A stretch of DNA of 64,000 bases from Chitinophaga pinensis (GTDB lineage Bacteria; Bacteroidota; Bacteroidia; SXHM01): contig CAMDBK010000002.1 of NCBI GenBank assembly GCA_945889235.1, positions 1 through 64,000 of the forward strand. Direction: 5' to 3'. The notes beneath the pieces are model-generated. The model made no database searches and was not told where the DNA came from. It worked only from the letters and a program-made list of their open reading frames with translations. The translations under genes and the position numbers were made by a program. This document shows positions 16,216 to 24,678 of this stretch, in pieces; the stretch's first letter is position 1, and each line of letters opens with the position of its first letter.

Positions 16216-17526
16216 TTGAAACAATCCTTTAATATCCTTTTGCTCGGTTCCGGTGGCCGTGAACATGCCTTTGCCTGGAAAATAAGTCAGAGCAAACACC
16301 TCGGTAAATTGTACATCGCACCCGGAAATGCAGGCACCCCTGCATATGGCACCAATGTAAATATAGACCCGCTTGATTTTGAAGCGGTAAAAGTTTTTGT
16401 GCGCGAAAATGGAATCCATATGGTGGTGGTAGGTCCGGAGGCTCCTTTGGTAGCTGGTATACATGATTTTTTTCTTAATGATTCGGTGCTGAAATATATT
16501 CCCGTAATTGGTCCGCAAAAAGAAGGAGCGCAATTAGAAGGCAGCAAAGATTTTTCAAAAGCATTTATGCTGCGGCATAATATTCCAACGGCTGCCTACA
16601 GCAGTTTTACTGCCGAAACATTAAGTGAAGGATTAGCATTTATAGAAACATTGGATGCTCCATACGTTTTAAAAGCGGATGGTCTGGCTGCCGGAAAAGG
16701 CGTTATCATCAGTGAAGATGAGGTGGAAGCAAAACTGGAGTTGACCGAAATGTTGATGGAAGAAAAGTTTGGTGAAGCAAGTCGCAAAGTAGTAATTGAA
16801 GAATTTTTGCACGGCATTGAGCTTTCTGTTTTTGTGCTTACTGATGGAGTGAATTATAAAATTCTTCCTGCCGCAAAAGATTACAAAAGAGTAGGAGAGG
16901 GTGATACCGGCCTTAATACAGGCGGCATGGGAGCAATTTCACCCGTTCCTTTTGCAACAGATGAGTTTCTGAAAAAAGTGGAAGAGCGCGTTGTAATTCC
17001 AACTGTTAATGGTTTGAAAAAAGATAACATTCCTTACACCGGTTTTATTTTCATCGGCCTGATGAATGTGGATGGTGAACCTTTTGTTATTGAATACAAC
17101 TGCCGCATGGGCGACCCCGAAACCGAAGTAGTTATTCCGCGCATAAAAACCGATTTACTTGAGTTGTTTGAAGGGGTTGCTAATCAAACCCTGGATGAAG
17201 TTAATTTAGAAATTGAAAATAATACTGCCGTTACAGTAATGATGGTAGCAGATGGTTATCCCGGCAATTACGAGAAAGGAAAAGTAATTACCGGCTTGGA
17301 TGAAGTGGAAGACAGCCTTGTTTTTCATGCCGGAACCAAACTTCTAAACGGACAAGCTGTTACAAATGGAGGAAGAGTATTGGCTGTAACTTCAGTTGGC
17401 GCAAGCATGAACAATGCGCTGGGCAAGTCATACCGCAACATCAGGCAAATAGAATATGATGGAAAATATTACCGCAAGGACATAGGCTTCGACCTGCGGG
17501 AAGATGTGATAGAAGAACGGGAATAA
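16216..17526 (+). CDS. purD: Phosphoribosylamine--glycine ligase
   Basis: PurD catalyses the second step of purine synthesis, joining glycine to 5-phosphoribosylamine with ATP. The 436-aa product begins NILLLGSGGREHAFAWK and carries the ATP-grasp parts YVLKADGLAAGKGVII, EEFLHGIELSVF, NTGGMGAISP and NCRMGDPETEVV, all family hallmarks. The length is normal. The start is TTG at 16216, since no ATG precedes the GSGGREHA motif. The gene stands apart from other pur genes and ends immediately (0 bp) before the stop of a convergent small gene. Confidence 0.95.
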   Translation: MKQSFNILLLGSGGREHAFAWKISQSKHLGKLYIAPGNAGTPAYGTNVNIDPLDFEAVKVFVRENGIHMVVVGPEAPLVAGIHDFFLNDSVLKYIPVIGPQKEGAQLEGSKDFSKAFMLRHNIPTAAYSSFTAETLSEGLAFIETLDAPYVLKADGLAAGKGVIISEDEVEAKLELTEMLMEEKFGEASRKVVIEEFLHGIELSVFVLTDGVNYKILPAAKDYKRVGEGDTGLNTGGMGAISPVPFATDEFLKKVEERVVIPTVNGLKKDNIPYTGFIFIGLMNVDGEPFVIEYNCRMGDPETEVVIPRIKTDLLELFEGVANQTLDEVNLEIENNTAVTVMMVADGYPGNYEKGKVITGLDEVEDSLVFHAGTKLLNGQAVTNGGRVLAVTSVGASMNNALGKSYRNIRQIEYDGKYYRKDIGFDLREDVIEERE

Positions 17527-17697
17527 TTACCTGTTGTTAACTTCTTTGCCTTCGTATTTCAGCATTAAGCCAATCCAGATCGCTCCTGAAACTGCTCCCA
17601 TAATCATTAAAGCAAGGTTCATGGTATCGCCTATTTTAGGCATATAAGTAAAGGATGCTTCAAAAAGGTCGCGGATAGGAAATAAGATGTAGCCCAT
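17527..17697 (-). CDS. Small membrane protein (56 aa), partner of the DUF5690 transporter
   Basis: A short reading frame on the minus strand runs from ATG at 17695-17697 to TAA at 17527-17529. It encodes MGYILFPIRDLFEASFTYMP, then a hydrophobic helix with NLALMIMGAVSGAIWIGLML, then a charged tail (KYEGKEVNN). It lies 54 bp downstream of the DUF5690 transporter on the same strand, and small proteins of this kind (I recall DUF6814) accompany that transporter elsewhere. Its stop abuts the purD stop directly. It probably is a single-pass subunit or stabiliser; that role is inferred from context. Confidence 0.7.
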   Translation of the reverse strand: MGYILFPIRDLFEASFTYMPKIGDTMNLALMIMGAVSGAIWIGLMLKYEGKEVNNR

Positions 17698-17751
17698 AGT
17701 TTTTTTATTTTTTGCAGCGCAAACCTACATCATTTACATTAAATCACAAAA

Positions 17752-19026
17752 CTATGCTGTAACTTTTTTCCTGTAAAAATAGCCCAGTGCAAGCAGCGTA
17801 AACAAAGTTCCAAATACGGCAATCAGATAACAGGCATTGGTGAAAAGACTTAGCCAACTCACTTCCGACAGAAAAAAATCTTTATAAAATAAAACGCCAA
17901 CGCTGCATAAATAACCAAATGAATCGGCAACGTAAATCAGGAAACCTGCATTGCTCACGTATTTAAAAGCGGCAATCAGTCGCTCAAACAAAATGCAGTT
18001 AAAAGGAATGTAAGCGGTGTATGCGCCAAAGCCACTCAGCATAATCCAACCCACAGGACTCAACCATCCACTGTGAAAAGCAAATGCGCTCAATCCTGTA
18101 ATCAAACAACCTGCAGCAATCACAAGATGATTGATCATCAACGCTTTCTTATTGTCTTTGATGAACATGATAAAACCCAGCAAAACCAATACGCCAAGTG
18201 TAACTGGGATTTCAGTCTGCGTAAAAATTTCAGGTTTCTTTTCAAAGCCAAGTGCATTTAAAATCTCTGCCATAAAGTTGTCGCGGAAATCACGGAACGC
18301 TGTCAGAAACATATAGGTAATCACTAGTAAAATCAAGCCCGGAGCAAATGCTTTAAAGAAACTCCAGCGCTGTTCTGAGTTCATCGGTTCGCGTTTGGTA
18401 CGCAGCGTTTCATCTTCTTTTGTCGGGTCGGGAATATTACTCAGCATCCAGACAAAAAACAAAAGTGGAAGAAAAAAAACTCCGCCTGTTGCTACCGGCA
18501 TCCAGAATTCTGAAACGCCCATCAGCATTAAATTTCCGCCAACTGTTTTTACAAAACCTGAAGCAAAAGCAAAGCTCGCACATAAGCCTGCGCCCATGGC
18601 TTCTGTAAATCTTCTGCCTTCCAGAAAAGAAAAAACCAAACCCCATACCATACCAAGTGGAAGACCATTAAGAAAAAGAAAAGTAAGTTTAAAATGGTTG
18701 GGAACAACCGCAAAACCAAGCAAGGCAAGTTCTGCAATACCTACCAGCACAATGATTCCAATTGCCCGTTTGCTCTTCCCCATTTCGGAAACAACTTTTA
18801 TTCCGATGAATTTTGAGAGCATGTAACCAATCGCCTGAGAAATGACCAAAATGGATTTGAACTTCAATCCCCACATATCACCCACATCAGCAAAACCCGC
18901 TGCCGAAAAAGGTTTTCGGAAAGCGTACATACACGAGTATGTGCAGAAAGCTGCAAGTGTTGCATATAACGGAAGCACAAAACCGTTGGAATTAGAAAGA
19001 TATTTTTTGATTGGGTTTTCAGACAT
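17752..19026 (-). CDS. DUF5690 family MFS-like membrane transporter
   Basis: A 424-aa protein with about twelve hydrophobic helices and the major-facilitator layout. The first helix pair has LYATLAAFCTYSCMYAFRKPFS, an arrangement seen in organophosphate/sugar-phosphate antiporter-like members. NGLPLGMVWGLVFSFLEGRR lies in helix 4-5 and LSGFGAYTAYIPFNCILFER in the C-terminal half. The family is known as DUF5690 in Bacteroidota; the substrate is unknown. The 56-aa gene follows in the same direction. Upstream, toward the histidinol phosphatase, lies the 19042-19104 palindrome. Confidence 0.8.
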   Translation of the reverse strand: MSENPIKKYLSNSNGFVLPLYATLAAFCTYSCMYAFRKPFSAAGFADVGDMWGLKFKSILVISQAIGYMLSKFIGIKVVSEMGKSKRAIGIIVLVGIAELALLGFAVVPNHFKLTFLFLNGLPLGMVWGLVFSFLEGRRFTEAMGAGLCASFAFASGFVKTVGGNLMLMGVSEFWMPVATGGVFFLPLLFFVWMLSNIPDPTKEDETLRTKREPMNSEQRWSFFKAFAPGLILLVITYMFLTAFRDFRDNFMAEILNALGFEKKPEIFTQTEIPVTLGVLVLLGFIMFIKDNKKALMINHLVIAAGCLITGLSAFAFHSGWLSPVGWIMLSGFGAYTAYIPFNCILFERLIAAFKYVSNAGFLIYVADSFGYLCSVGVLFYKDFFLSEVSWLSLFTNACYLIAVFGTLFTLLALGYFYRKKVTA

Positions 19027-19041
19027 TAATCAGGCAGATTG

Positions 19042-19104
19042 TGTCACCCTGAGCGTAGTCGAAGGGCAATAATAAAAATGCTTCGACTATGCTCAACAGG
19101 ACAA
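19042..19104. repeat. Dispersed palindrome, CCCTGAGCGTAGTCGAAG type
   Basis: The left arm CCTGAGCGTAGTCGAAG (19048-19064) pairs with CTTCGACTATGCTCAACAGG (19081-19100) around a 16-nt A-rich loop. This is a repeat found between genes in many Bacteroidota. It lies between the histidinol phosphatase and the transporter gene, both minus strand, and may terminate the upstream transcript. Confidence 0.75.
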
Positions 19105-19106
19105 TC

Positions 19107-19994
19107 TTATACATTAGTACTTTGAATTGCGTTGGTGTTTAATCCTCTTTCCGTGAAAGAAAAATCCTGCCACTTGTTGTCAATAAAAGATTTCACAGTT
19201 TCAAAACCTACTTCTTTTAACAAAGTACTCGCGGTTTCAAACTCTGCAGTTATTTCTTTCGGGTGATGCGAATCAGAATTTATCATCACCGGAATTTTCC
19301 GTTTCAGAATTTCACCAAGCATCCATTTTCCGGGATAGGGTTCAGTTGTTTTTTTCTTATAAATCCCCCGCGTGTTAACTTCAACAATGGCTTTTGTTCC
19401 GGCAATAGCATCAAGCGTTTTCAGAACTTCTGTTCTATACCAATCTTCATCTTCTGAAAAATATTTGTTATCCGGATTCTGCATTTTTATTTTATCAATG
19501 TGCCCGATAACATCAGGACATTCTTCGCGCACCATCATTCTCGTCAACTCATAATAACGTGTAACCGCTTTGCGGATATCACCTCCGAAAATTTGTTGCA
19601 ATCCTTCTTCAAATATTAATGCTTTACCGTCAATTTCCCAATGCCTGCCATCGGCAAACTGATTAACAAAATGAATGGAACCAATGGTGTAATCTAAGTT
19701 TGCTTCTTTAATGAATTGACTTTGCGGACCAACAACATTCGGGATGTAATCAATTTCTAAACTTCTGTAAATCTGCAAACGTTCTGCAAATTCTTTTTTC
19801 AGTTTTTCAATTTCAGTGGTGTAAGCAGCAAGATTTTCCATCTTCATACTCCATGCACAAAAAAAAGGCATGGGAACATGAGAAGAAAATCCGTAAGCCA
19901 ACATTCCCTGTGCAGCAGCAGTTTCGGCATATAATCTTGCTTCATCGCTGCCATCACAAAAATTACAGTGGCTGTGGTAGTTTGTCCAGGACAT
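19107..19994 (-). CDS. PHP-domain histidinol phosphatase-like protein
   Basis: A 295-aa PHP-fold phosphoesterase. The metal-binding signature NYHSHCNFCDG is at the N-terminus, followed by AYGFSSHVPMPF, IYRSLEIDYIP, DVIGHIDKIK, AIVEVNTRGIY and PVMINSDSHHPKEI, which supply the His, Glu and Asp ligands of a trinuclear metal site. This is the HisK-type arrangement, which removes phosphate from L-histidinol phosphate. No other his gene is nearby, so histidine synthesis is the best guess rather than a certainty. A TACTTTCG sequence upstream is one base off the -7 consensus. Confidence 0.8.
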   Translation of the reverse strand: MSWTNYHSHCNFCDGSDEARLYAETAAAQGMLAYGFSSHVPMPFFCAWSMKMENLAAYTTEIEKLKKEFAERLQIYRSLEIDYIPNVVGPQSQFIKEANLDYTIGSIHFVNQFADGRHWEIDGKALIFEEGLQQIFGGDIRKAVTRYYELTRMMVREECPDVIGHIDKIKMQNPDNKYFSEDEDWYRTEVLKTLDAIAGTKAIVEVNTRGIYKKKTTEPYPGKWMLGEILKRKIPVMINSDSHHPKEITAEFETASTLLKEVGFETVKSFIDNKWQDFSFTERGLNTNAIQSTNV

Positions 19995-20073
19995 TAGTTA
20001 TGATAAATCACGAAAGTAGTAGATTTTGTTAATCAGGCAGGTAAGTCTTCGTTTAAGTTTTTATTAATTCGTG

Positions 20074-20081
20074 TAAGTTTG
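20074..20081 (+). promoter_or_regulatory. -7 promoter element (TAAGTTTG)
   Basis: A full TAnnTTTG match lies ten bases before the ATG of the propeller/PP2C sensor gene, in the 97-bp divergent spacer. A clear -33 box was not seen. Confidence 0.45.
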
Positions 20082-20091
20082 CCGTTCATAA

Positions 20092-23000
20092 ATGAAAACA
20101 GAGAACAACTTATTTTCTTTTCGCAGCGTAATTATTTTGTTGTTTGTTTTATGCTGTAAAACAAATTACGCGCAAACTTACTTTTTCAAAAACTTTACCG
20201 TTGAAAATGGTTTACCGCAATCACAAGTACTTTGTGTTTTTCAGGACCAGAGCGGCAGGTTGTGGATAGGAACCAACCAGGGTGGTATCGCACTCTATGA
20301 TGGAACACGCTATGATGGTAAATCATTTGAAAATATTACCGAAACCAACGGACTTGCAAGTAACGTTGTGTTCAGCATTACACAAAGTAAAACAGGACTT
20401 TTTTATTTAGCCACTTACAACGGACTGAGTATTTATGATGGAAAGAAATTTAAAAACCTGACCACCGAAAACGGTCTTAACAGCAATAATGTTTTAAAAG
20501 TGCTGGAAGACAAGAAGGGAAAAATATGGCTGGGCACAGGTAAAGGTGTTTGCTATTTTGAAAACGATTCAATTATTAAACTGAGTGGTGATACACTGCT
20601 TGACCAGTCAGTGGTTTTAAATATAGTGGAAGACAGCAAAGGTAACCTGTGGTTCTGCACAACAACAAATGGATTATTCCAATATAATAAAGGCACTATA
20701 AAAAACTACAACACTAAAAACGGACTGGGTTCAGATTATGTATCTTCTATTATTCAGCGCGGAACCGAAAGCTACTGGGTATCTACCTACGAAGGATTGT
20801 TTGAACTCAATGGCGAAAAAATCACACCAGTAAAAATTCCGAGCGAGCATTTTGATATTCCCTTCTACGAATTTTGTAAAGACGACATCGGCAATTTGTG
20901 GGTGGGCAGCAGCGAAGGGGTTTTTAAACTTCATAATGGTGAGTTTACCAAGTTTAAAAAATCAAACGGTCTGGTGGATAATAACATTTGGAAAATTATT
21001 CAGGACCGTGAAGGCAATATGTGGTTTGCTTCCAAAACCAACGGTCTGAGCAAGCTGAATAATGAAATGTTTTTGAGCTACAGTATAAAAGACAGTTTAC
21101 CCGATGACGGAATTGAGGCTGTTTTTCAGGACAGCGCAGGACTTTACTGGATTGGCACCAAGCGCGGAGCCACAACATTTAACGGCAAAAACTTTAAAAA
21201 TTATAAAATAAAAAACGGACTGGGCAGCGAATGGGTTACTTGTTTTGAACAGGAAAAAAACGGCAACATTCTTATTGGCACCGGTCGCGGTATTACAAAT
21301 TACGATGGCAAAAAATTTACCCAACTGCCGGCTGAAGACAAAGCGTTATTCCATATTCAGGATATTCTGGTTGAAGAAAACGGAACTGTTTGGCTCGCAA
21401 CCTGGGGTGGCATTGCAAAAGTGGAAAACAAAAAAATTATTCCTTTTAAACTGGCTGAAAAGTTTACTGACAAAACCTATTGTATTTATAAAGACAGCGA
21501 AGGAATAATATGGTTTGGATATGAAGATGGTGTGTTGCGCTACAACGGAACAAGTGTGCAGCACATGAACAGGCAAAACGGTTTTATCGGAGGCCGGGTA
21601 CGCTGCATTGATGAAGACGAAAACTGGGAACTGTGGTTTGGTACCAATGACGGTTTATACCGTTACAACCGCAGATACCCTACACATTTTTCTGAAAAGG
21701 AAGGGTTGAAATCAAGCGCCATTTATTCGTTGGTGTTTGACAAATTCAACAGCATCTGGCTGGGAATGGCTAAAGGTATTAATCACATAACCGTGAAAGG
21801 TGATGTGCTGAACCGTAACCGCTACTACGGTATTGAAGATGGTTTTCCGGGCGGCTGCAGTAACAACGCAATGCTTATTGACAAAGAAGGAAAAATCTGG
21901 ATAGGCACGGCAAATGGTTTGGTGGTTTATCAGCCTGAATATGATAAACCGGAAAATAATGAACCCATAACAGTTATCAAAAACATACGTCTTGAATCGC
22001 AACCAACAACCGACTGGAAATTGTTTGCCGATAGTGTGGACAGCAAAAATATACCCTACAACCTTGTTTTGGATTACAACCGCAACCACCTTACCTTTGA
22101 TTTTGTAGGAATAAGTTTAACCAATCCCCACGAAATTGCTTACCAATATTACCTGAAAGGCTTTGATAATAATTGGCTTCCCATAACCTACAAAACTGAA
22201 GTACCGTACTCAAATTTGCCTCCCGGGCATTACGAGTTTCTTGTAAAATCAGGAACAGAAGAGGAGTTGCCTACGGCCAAACCGGTTTCATTTAAATTTG
22301 TGATTGAACCCCCTTTCTGGCAGCGCGGATGGTTTTATCTGCTCTGTGCCTCTATAGTGGCAGCAGCTATTTACAACTATGTGCGTATCCGAAGAGCCAA
22401 CAAACAAATCACTTTTCAAAAGGAAGAAATCTCCAAACAAAAAGATATTATTGAAGACAAAAACCGTGACATCACCGACAGTATAAATTATGCAAAAACT
22501 TTGCAGGAAGCAGTGCTTCCTCCACAACAGATTTTTAAAAAATACCTGAGCGATTCATTTATTATTTACATGCCCAAAGCAATTGTAAGCGGTGATTTTT
22601 ACTGGATTGAAAAACGCGGTGATTTAGTGCTTATGAGTGTGGTGGACTGCACCGGACATGGTGTTCCCGGGGCTTTTATGAGCATCATTGGTCACAACGG
22701 ATTAAATCAGGCGGTGAATGAACACCGCTTGCTCAAGCCCTCCATTATTCTCAATTACCTCAACCTTTCTGTAAACGAAACTTTGCACAAAGCCACTGAA
22801 GGCACTTCCGTTCGTGATGGTATGGATATGGCACTCTGTGTTTTTAACACCAAAACACTGGAGCTCGATTATTCAGGTGCACACAACCCGGTATTTATTA
22901 TCAGCAAAGGTGAACTTACCGAACTCAAAGCTGACCACATGGCAATAGGTCAGTTTACTGATGAACCCAAAAGCTTCAGCAATCATACCGTTCAGCTTCA

Positions 23001-23220
23001 AAAGGGCGACACCTTTTATATGTTCTCCGATGGAATTGTTGACCAGTTTGGTGGAGCAAGAGGTAAAAAATTCAAAAAAGCCCAGTTGCGTGAACTGCTA
23101 AAAACAGTTGGTCATCTTCCCATGGAGGAACAAAAAACCCGCATCCTTACCCACTACAAACAATGGATGGGCAACCTTGAACAGGTAGATGATATGTGTT
23201 TGATAGGAGTGAAGGCGTAG
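20092..23220 (+). CDS. Periplasmic two-component-type propeller sensor with cytoplasmic SpoIIE/PP2C phosphatase
   Basis: A 1042-aa transmembrane signalling protein. After a signal peptide (ending NYAQ, about residue 28) come some dozen propeller repeats of the GxLWIGTxxG / NGLxSNxV kind to about residue 640, a Y_Y_Y-type beta domain near 650-735 (ITYKTEVPYSNLPPGHYEF), one helix at about 747-766 and a short coiled coil. Residues 796-1042 form a SpoIIE-like PP2C serine phosphatase, with SGDFYW, DCTGHGVPGAFMS and FSDGIVDQFGG carrying the metal-binding aspartates. It would sense an external ligand and dephosphorylate a cytoplasmic partner such as an anti-sigma antagonist. No partner gene is adjacent. 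Confidence 0.88.
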   Translation: MKTENNLFSFRSVIILLFVLCCKTNYAQTYFFKNFTVENGLPQSQVLCVFQDQSGRLWIGTNQGGIALYDGTRYDGKSFENITETNGLASNVVFSITQSKTGLFYLATYNGLSIYDGKKFKNLTTENGLNSNNVLKVLEDKKGKIWLGTGKGVCYFENDSIIKLSGDTLLDQSVVLNIVEDSKGNLWFCTTTNGLFQYNKGTIKNYNTKNGLGSDYVSSIIQRGTESYWVSTYEGLFELNGEKITPVKIPSEHFDIPFYEFCKDDIGNLWVGSSEGVFKLHNGEFTKFKKSNGLVDNNIWKIIQDREGNMWFASKTNGLSKLNNEMFLSYSIKDSLPDDGIEAVFQDSAGLYWIGTKRGATTFNGKNFKNYKIKNGLGSEWVTCFEQEKNGNILIGTGRGITNYDGKKFTQLPAEDKALFHIQDILVEENGTVWLATWGGIAKVENKKIIPFKLAEKFTDKTYCIYKDSEGIIWFGYEDGVLRYNGTSVQHMNRQNGFIGGRVRCIDEDENWELWFGTNDGLYRYNRRYPTHFSEKEGLKSSAIYSLVFDKFNSIWLGMAKGINHITVKGDVLNRNRYYGIEDGFPGGCSNNAMLIDKEGKIWIGTANGLVVYQPEYDKPENNEPITVIKNIRLESQPTTDWKLFADSVDSKNIPYNLVLDYNRNHLTFDFVGISLTNPHEIAYQYYLKGFDNNWLPITYKTEVPYSNLPPGHYEFLVKSGTEEELPTAKPVSFKFVIEPPFWQRGWFYLLCASIVAAAIYNYVRIRRANKQITFQKEEISKQKDIIEDKNRDITDSINYAKTLQEAVLPPQQIFKKYLSDSFIIYMPKAIVSGDFYWIEKRGDLVLMSVVDCTGHGVPGAFMSIIGHNGLNQAVNEHRLLKPSIILNYLNLSVNETLHKATEGTSVRDGMDMALCVFNTKTLELDYSGAHNPVFIISKGELTELKADHMAIGQFTDEPKSFSNHTVQLQKGDTFYMFSDGIVDQFGGARGKKFKKAQLRELLKTVGHLPMEEQKTRILTHYKQWMGNLEQVDDMCLIGVKA

Positions 23221-23345
23221 CTTCAAGGTTGAGCGATGGCAGCCAAATGCAAATGTGCCAACTGTGAGAGGGCAACTTCGATTTTTCGTGCGGTGGCAAA
23301 AAAATAAAAATACTGGTTTCAGGGATTTCAACTAACGGAAAGCGA

Positions 23346-24644
23346 TTACTTTCCGGAATATTTGTTTTTATACTTTGCGAAAAGTTGCTTCTGCATATTA
23401 TCAAGGTCGAGTTTTTTGCCTTTGATAAAAGCCAGTTCAACATTATTGGTGCGCATGTCGAGTGCATCGCCTGAAGAAACAAAAAGTGTTGCATCTTTTC
23501 CGCCTTCGAGGGTTCCGGCCTTGTCATCAATGCCCAGAATTTTAGCGGTGTTGAGTGTAATTGCAGAAAGGGCTTGTTCCTGGGTTAAGCCATAGGCAAC
23601 GGCAGTTCCGGCAGTGAAGGGAAGGTTGCGCATGCCGGCTGTTTCCATTCCACCGCGGTAACTGAGGCAATACAAGACACCTGCATCCTGCAATTGTTTC
23701 GGGGTTTTGAAAGGCTGGTCAATATCTCGGTCGGGCGAAACGGGCAAATCATGAACACGGTCGAGCACCACTGCCACATTATTGATTTTTAAAATATCGG
23801 TAACAAGGTATGCTTCGCGTGCACCCACCAACACCAAATGCGGAATACCAAATTGTTTGGCAAAATAAACCACTTCAATAATGTCTTTGGCAAGATCAAC
23901 ATTGATGAATAATCTTTTCTCGCCACTGAAAATATCTTTCATGGCTTCCATGCGGATGTCTGTTTCGGTTTGTCCTTTCTGGCTGTAGGCTTTTGCATCG
24001 GCAAAAAATTTCTGAAGCGATGCCAGTGTTTTTTCAAAGTTTTCGTTTTTCTTTAATGGTTCGGGTTCAGCCCACCAACCACCACCCGAAAACCGTGTGG
24101 GCCAATTGATGTGAATGCCGTCATCGGTTTTGCAAACAGCATCTTCCCAGTTCCAGCCATCCAATGCAAACACAGAAGAAGTGCCTGAAATCAATCCACC
24201 GCGCGGACAAACCTGTGCCAGTAAAATTCCGTTGGTGCGGATGGTAGGCGTTATTTTAGAATCGGTGTTGTAAGAAATTTCGGCACGTACATGGGGATTG
24301 ATAAAACCTACATCATCAAAATCGCGGGTAGAGCGTACGGCTTCAATTTCCACCAGTCCGAGTGTAGTGGAAGGCGCAATAAAGCCGGGGTACACTTGTT
24401 TACCGGTGATGTCAATTATGTCATCCGTATATTGTATTTCATATTCTCTTACATCACTTACAAAAGTTATTTCACCGTTGTCGAATCCGATGGCTGATTT
24501 TTGGATGATGGTTCCGTTGCCAATATGTGCTGTTCCGTTGAGAAGTACAATTTGTTTTTTTTGTGATTTGGCTGGGGTTTGGGAAACAGCCGCAAATGCA
24601 AAAATTAAAAATAAAAATGTAAAAATATTTTTCATGTTCGTCAT
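23346..24644 (-). CDS. Exported amidohydrolase-like protein lacking the HxH metal motif
   Basis: A 432-aa protein with a signal peptide (MKNIFTFLFLIFAFAAVSQ if started at 24635; ATG at 24644 adds three residues). Its fold cues are those of imidazolonepropionase-like amidohydrolases: KQVYPGFIAPSTTLGLVE near residue 80, and ALSAITLNTAKILGIDDKAGTLEGGKDA near the end. The place where active members have HxH after the G-F/L-I-D strand reads APSTTLG, so the metal site seems lost. It follows the larger amidohydrolase on the same strand with a 28-bp gap made of AATTATC repeats. It may be a non-catalytic partner. Substrate is unknown. Confidence 0.75.
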   Translation of the reverse strand: MTNMKNIFTFLFLIFAFAAVSQTPAKSQKKQIVLLNGTAHIGNGTIIQKSAIGFDNGEITFVSDVREYEIQYTDDIIDITGKQVYPGFIAPSTTLGLVEIEAVRSTRDFDDVGFINPHVRAEISYNTDSKITPTIRTNGILLAQVCPRGGLISGTSSVFALDGWNWEDAVCKTDDGIHINWPTRFSGGGWWAEPEPLKKNENFEKTLASLQKFFADAKAYSQKGQTETDIRMEAMKDIFSGEKRLFINVDLAKDIIEVVYFAKQFGIPHLVLVGAREAYLVTDILKINNVAVVLDRVHDLPVSPDRDIDQPFKTPKQLQDAGVLYCLSYRGGMETAGMRNLPFTAGTAVAYGLTQEQALSAITLNTAKILGIDDKAGTLEGGKDATLFVSSGDALDMRTNNVELAFIKGKKLDLDNMQKQLFAKYKNKYSGK

Positions 24645-24678
24645 TCAATTATCAATTTACAATTATCAATTATCAATT
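24645..24678. repeat. CAATTATCAATT simple repeat
   Basis: Repeats of CAATTATCAATT and CAATTTACAATT fill the gap between the two amidohydrolase genes and overlap the stop codon of the upstream (larger) one. This is a common intergenic sequence type in Bacteroidota. Confidence 0.65.

Noticed and set aside
23221..23345. A terminator hairpin between the convergent sensor and amidohydrolase genes
   Set aside because: No stem of useful length with a T tract could be found in this 125-bp gap.
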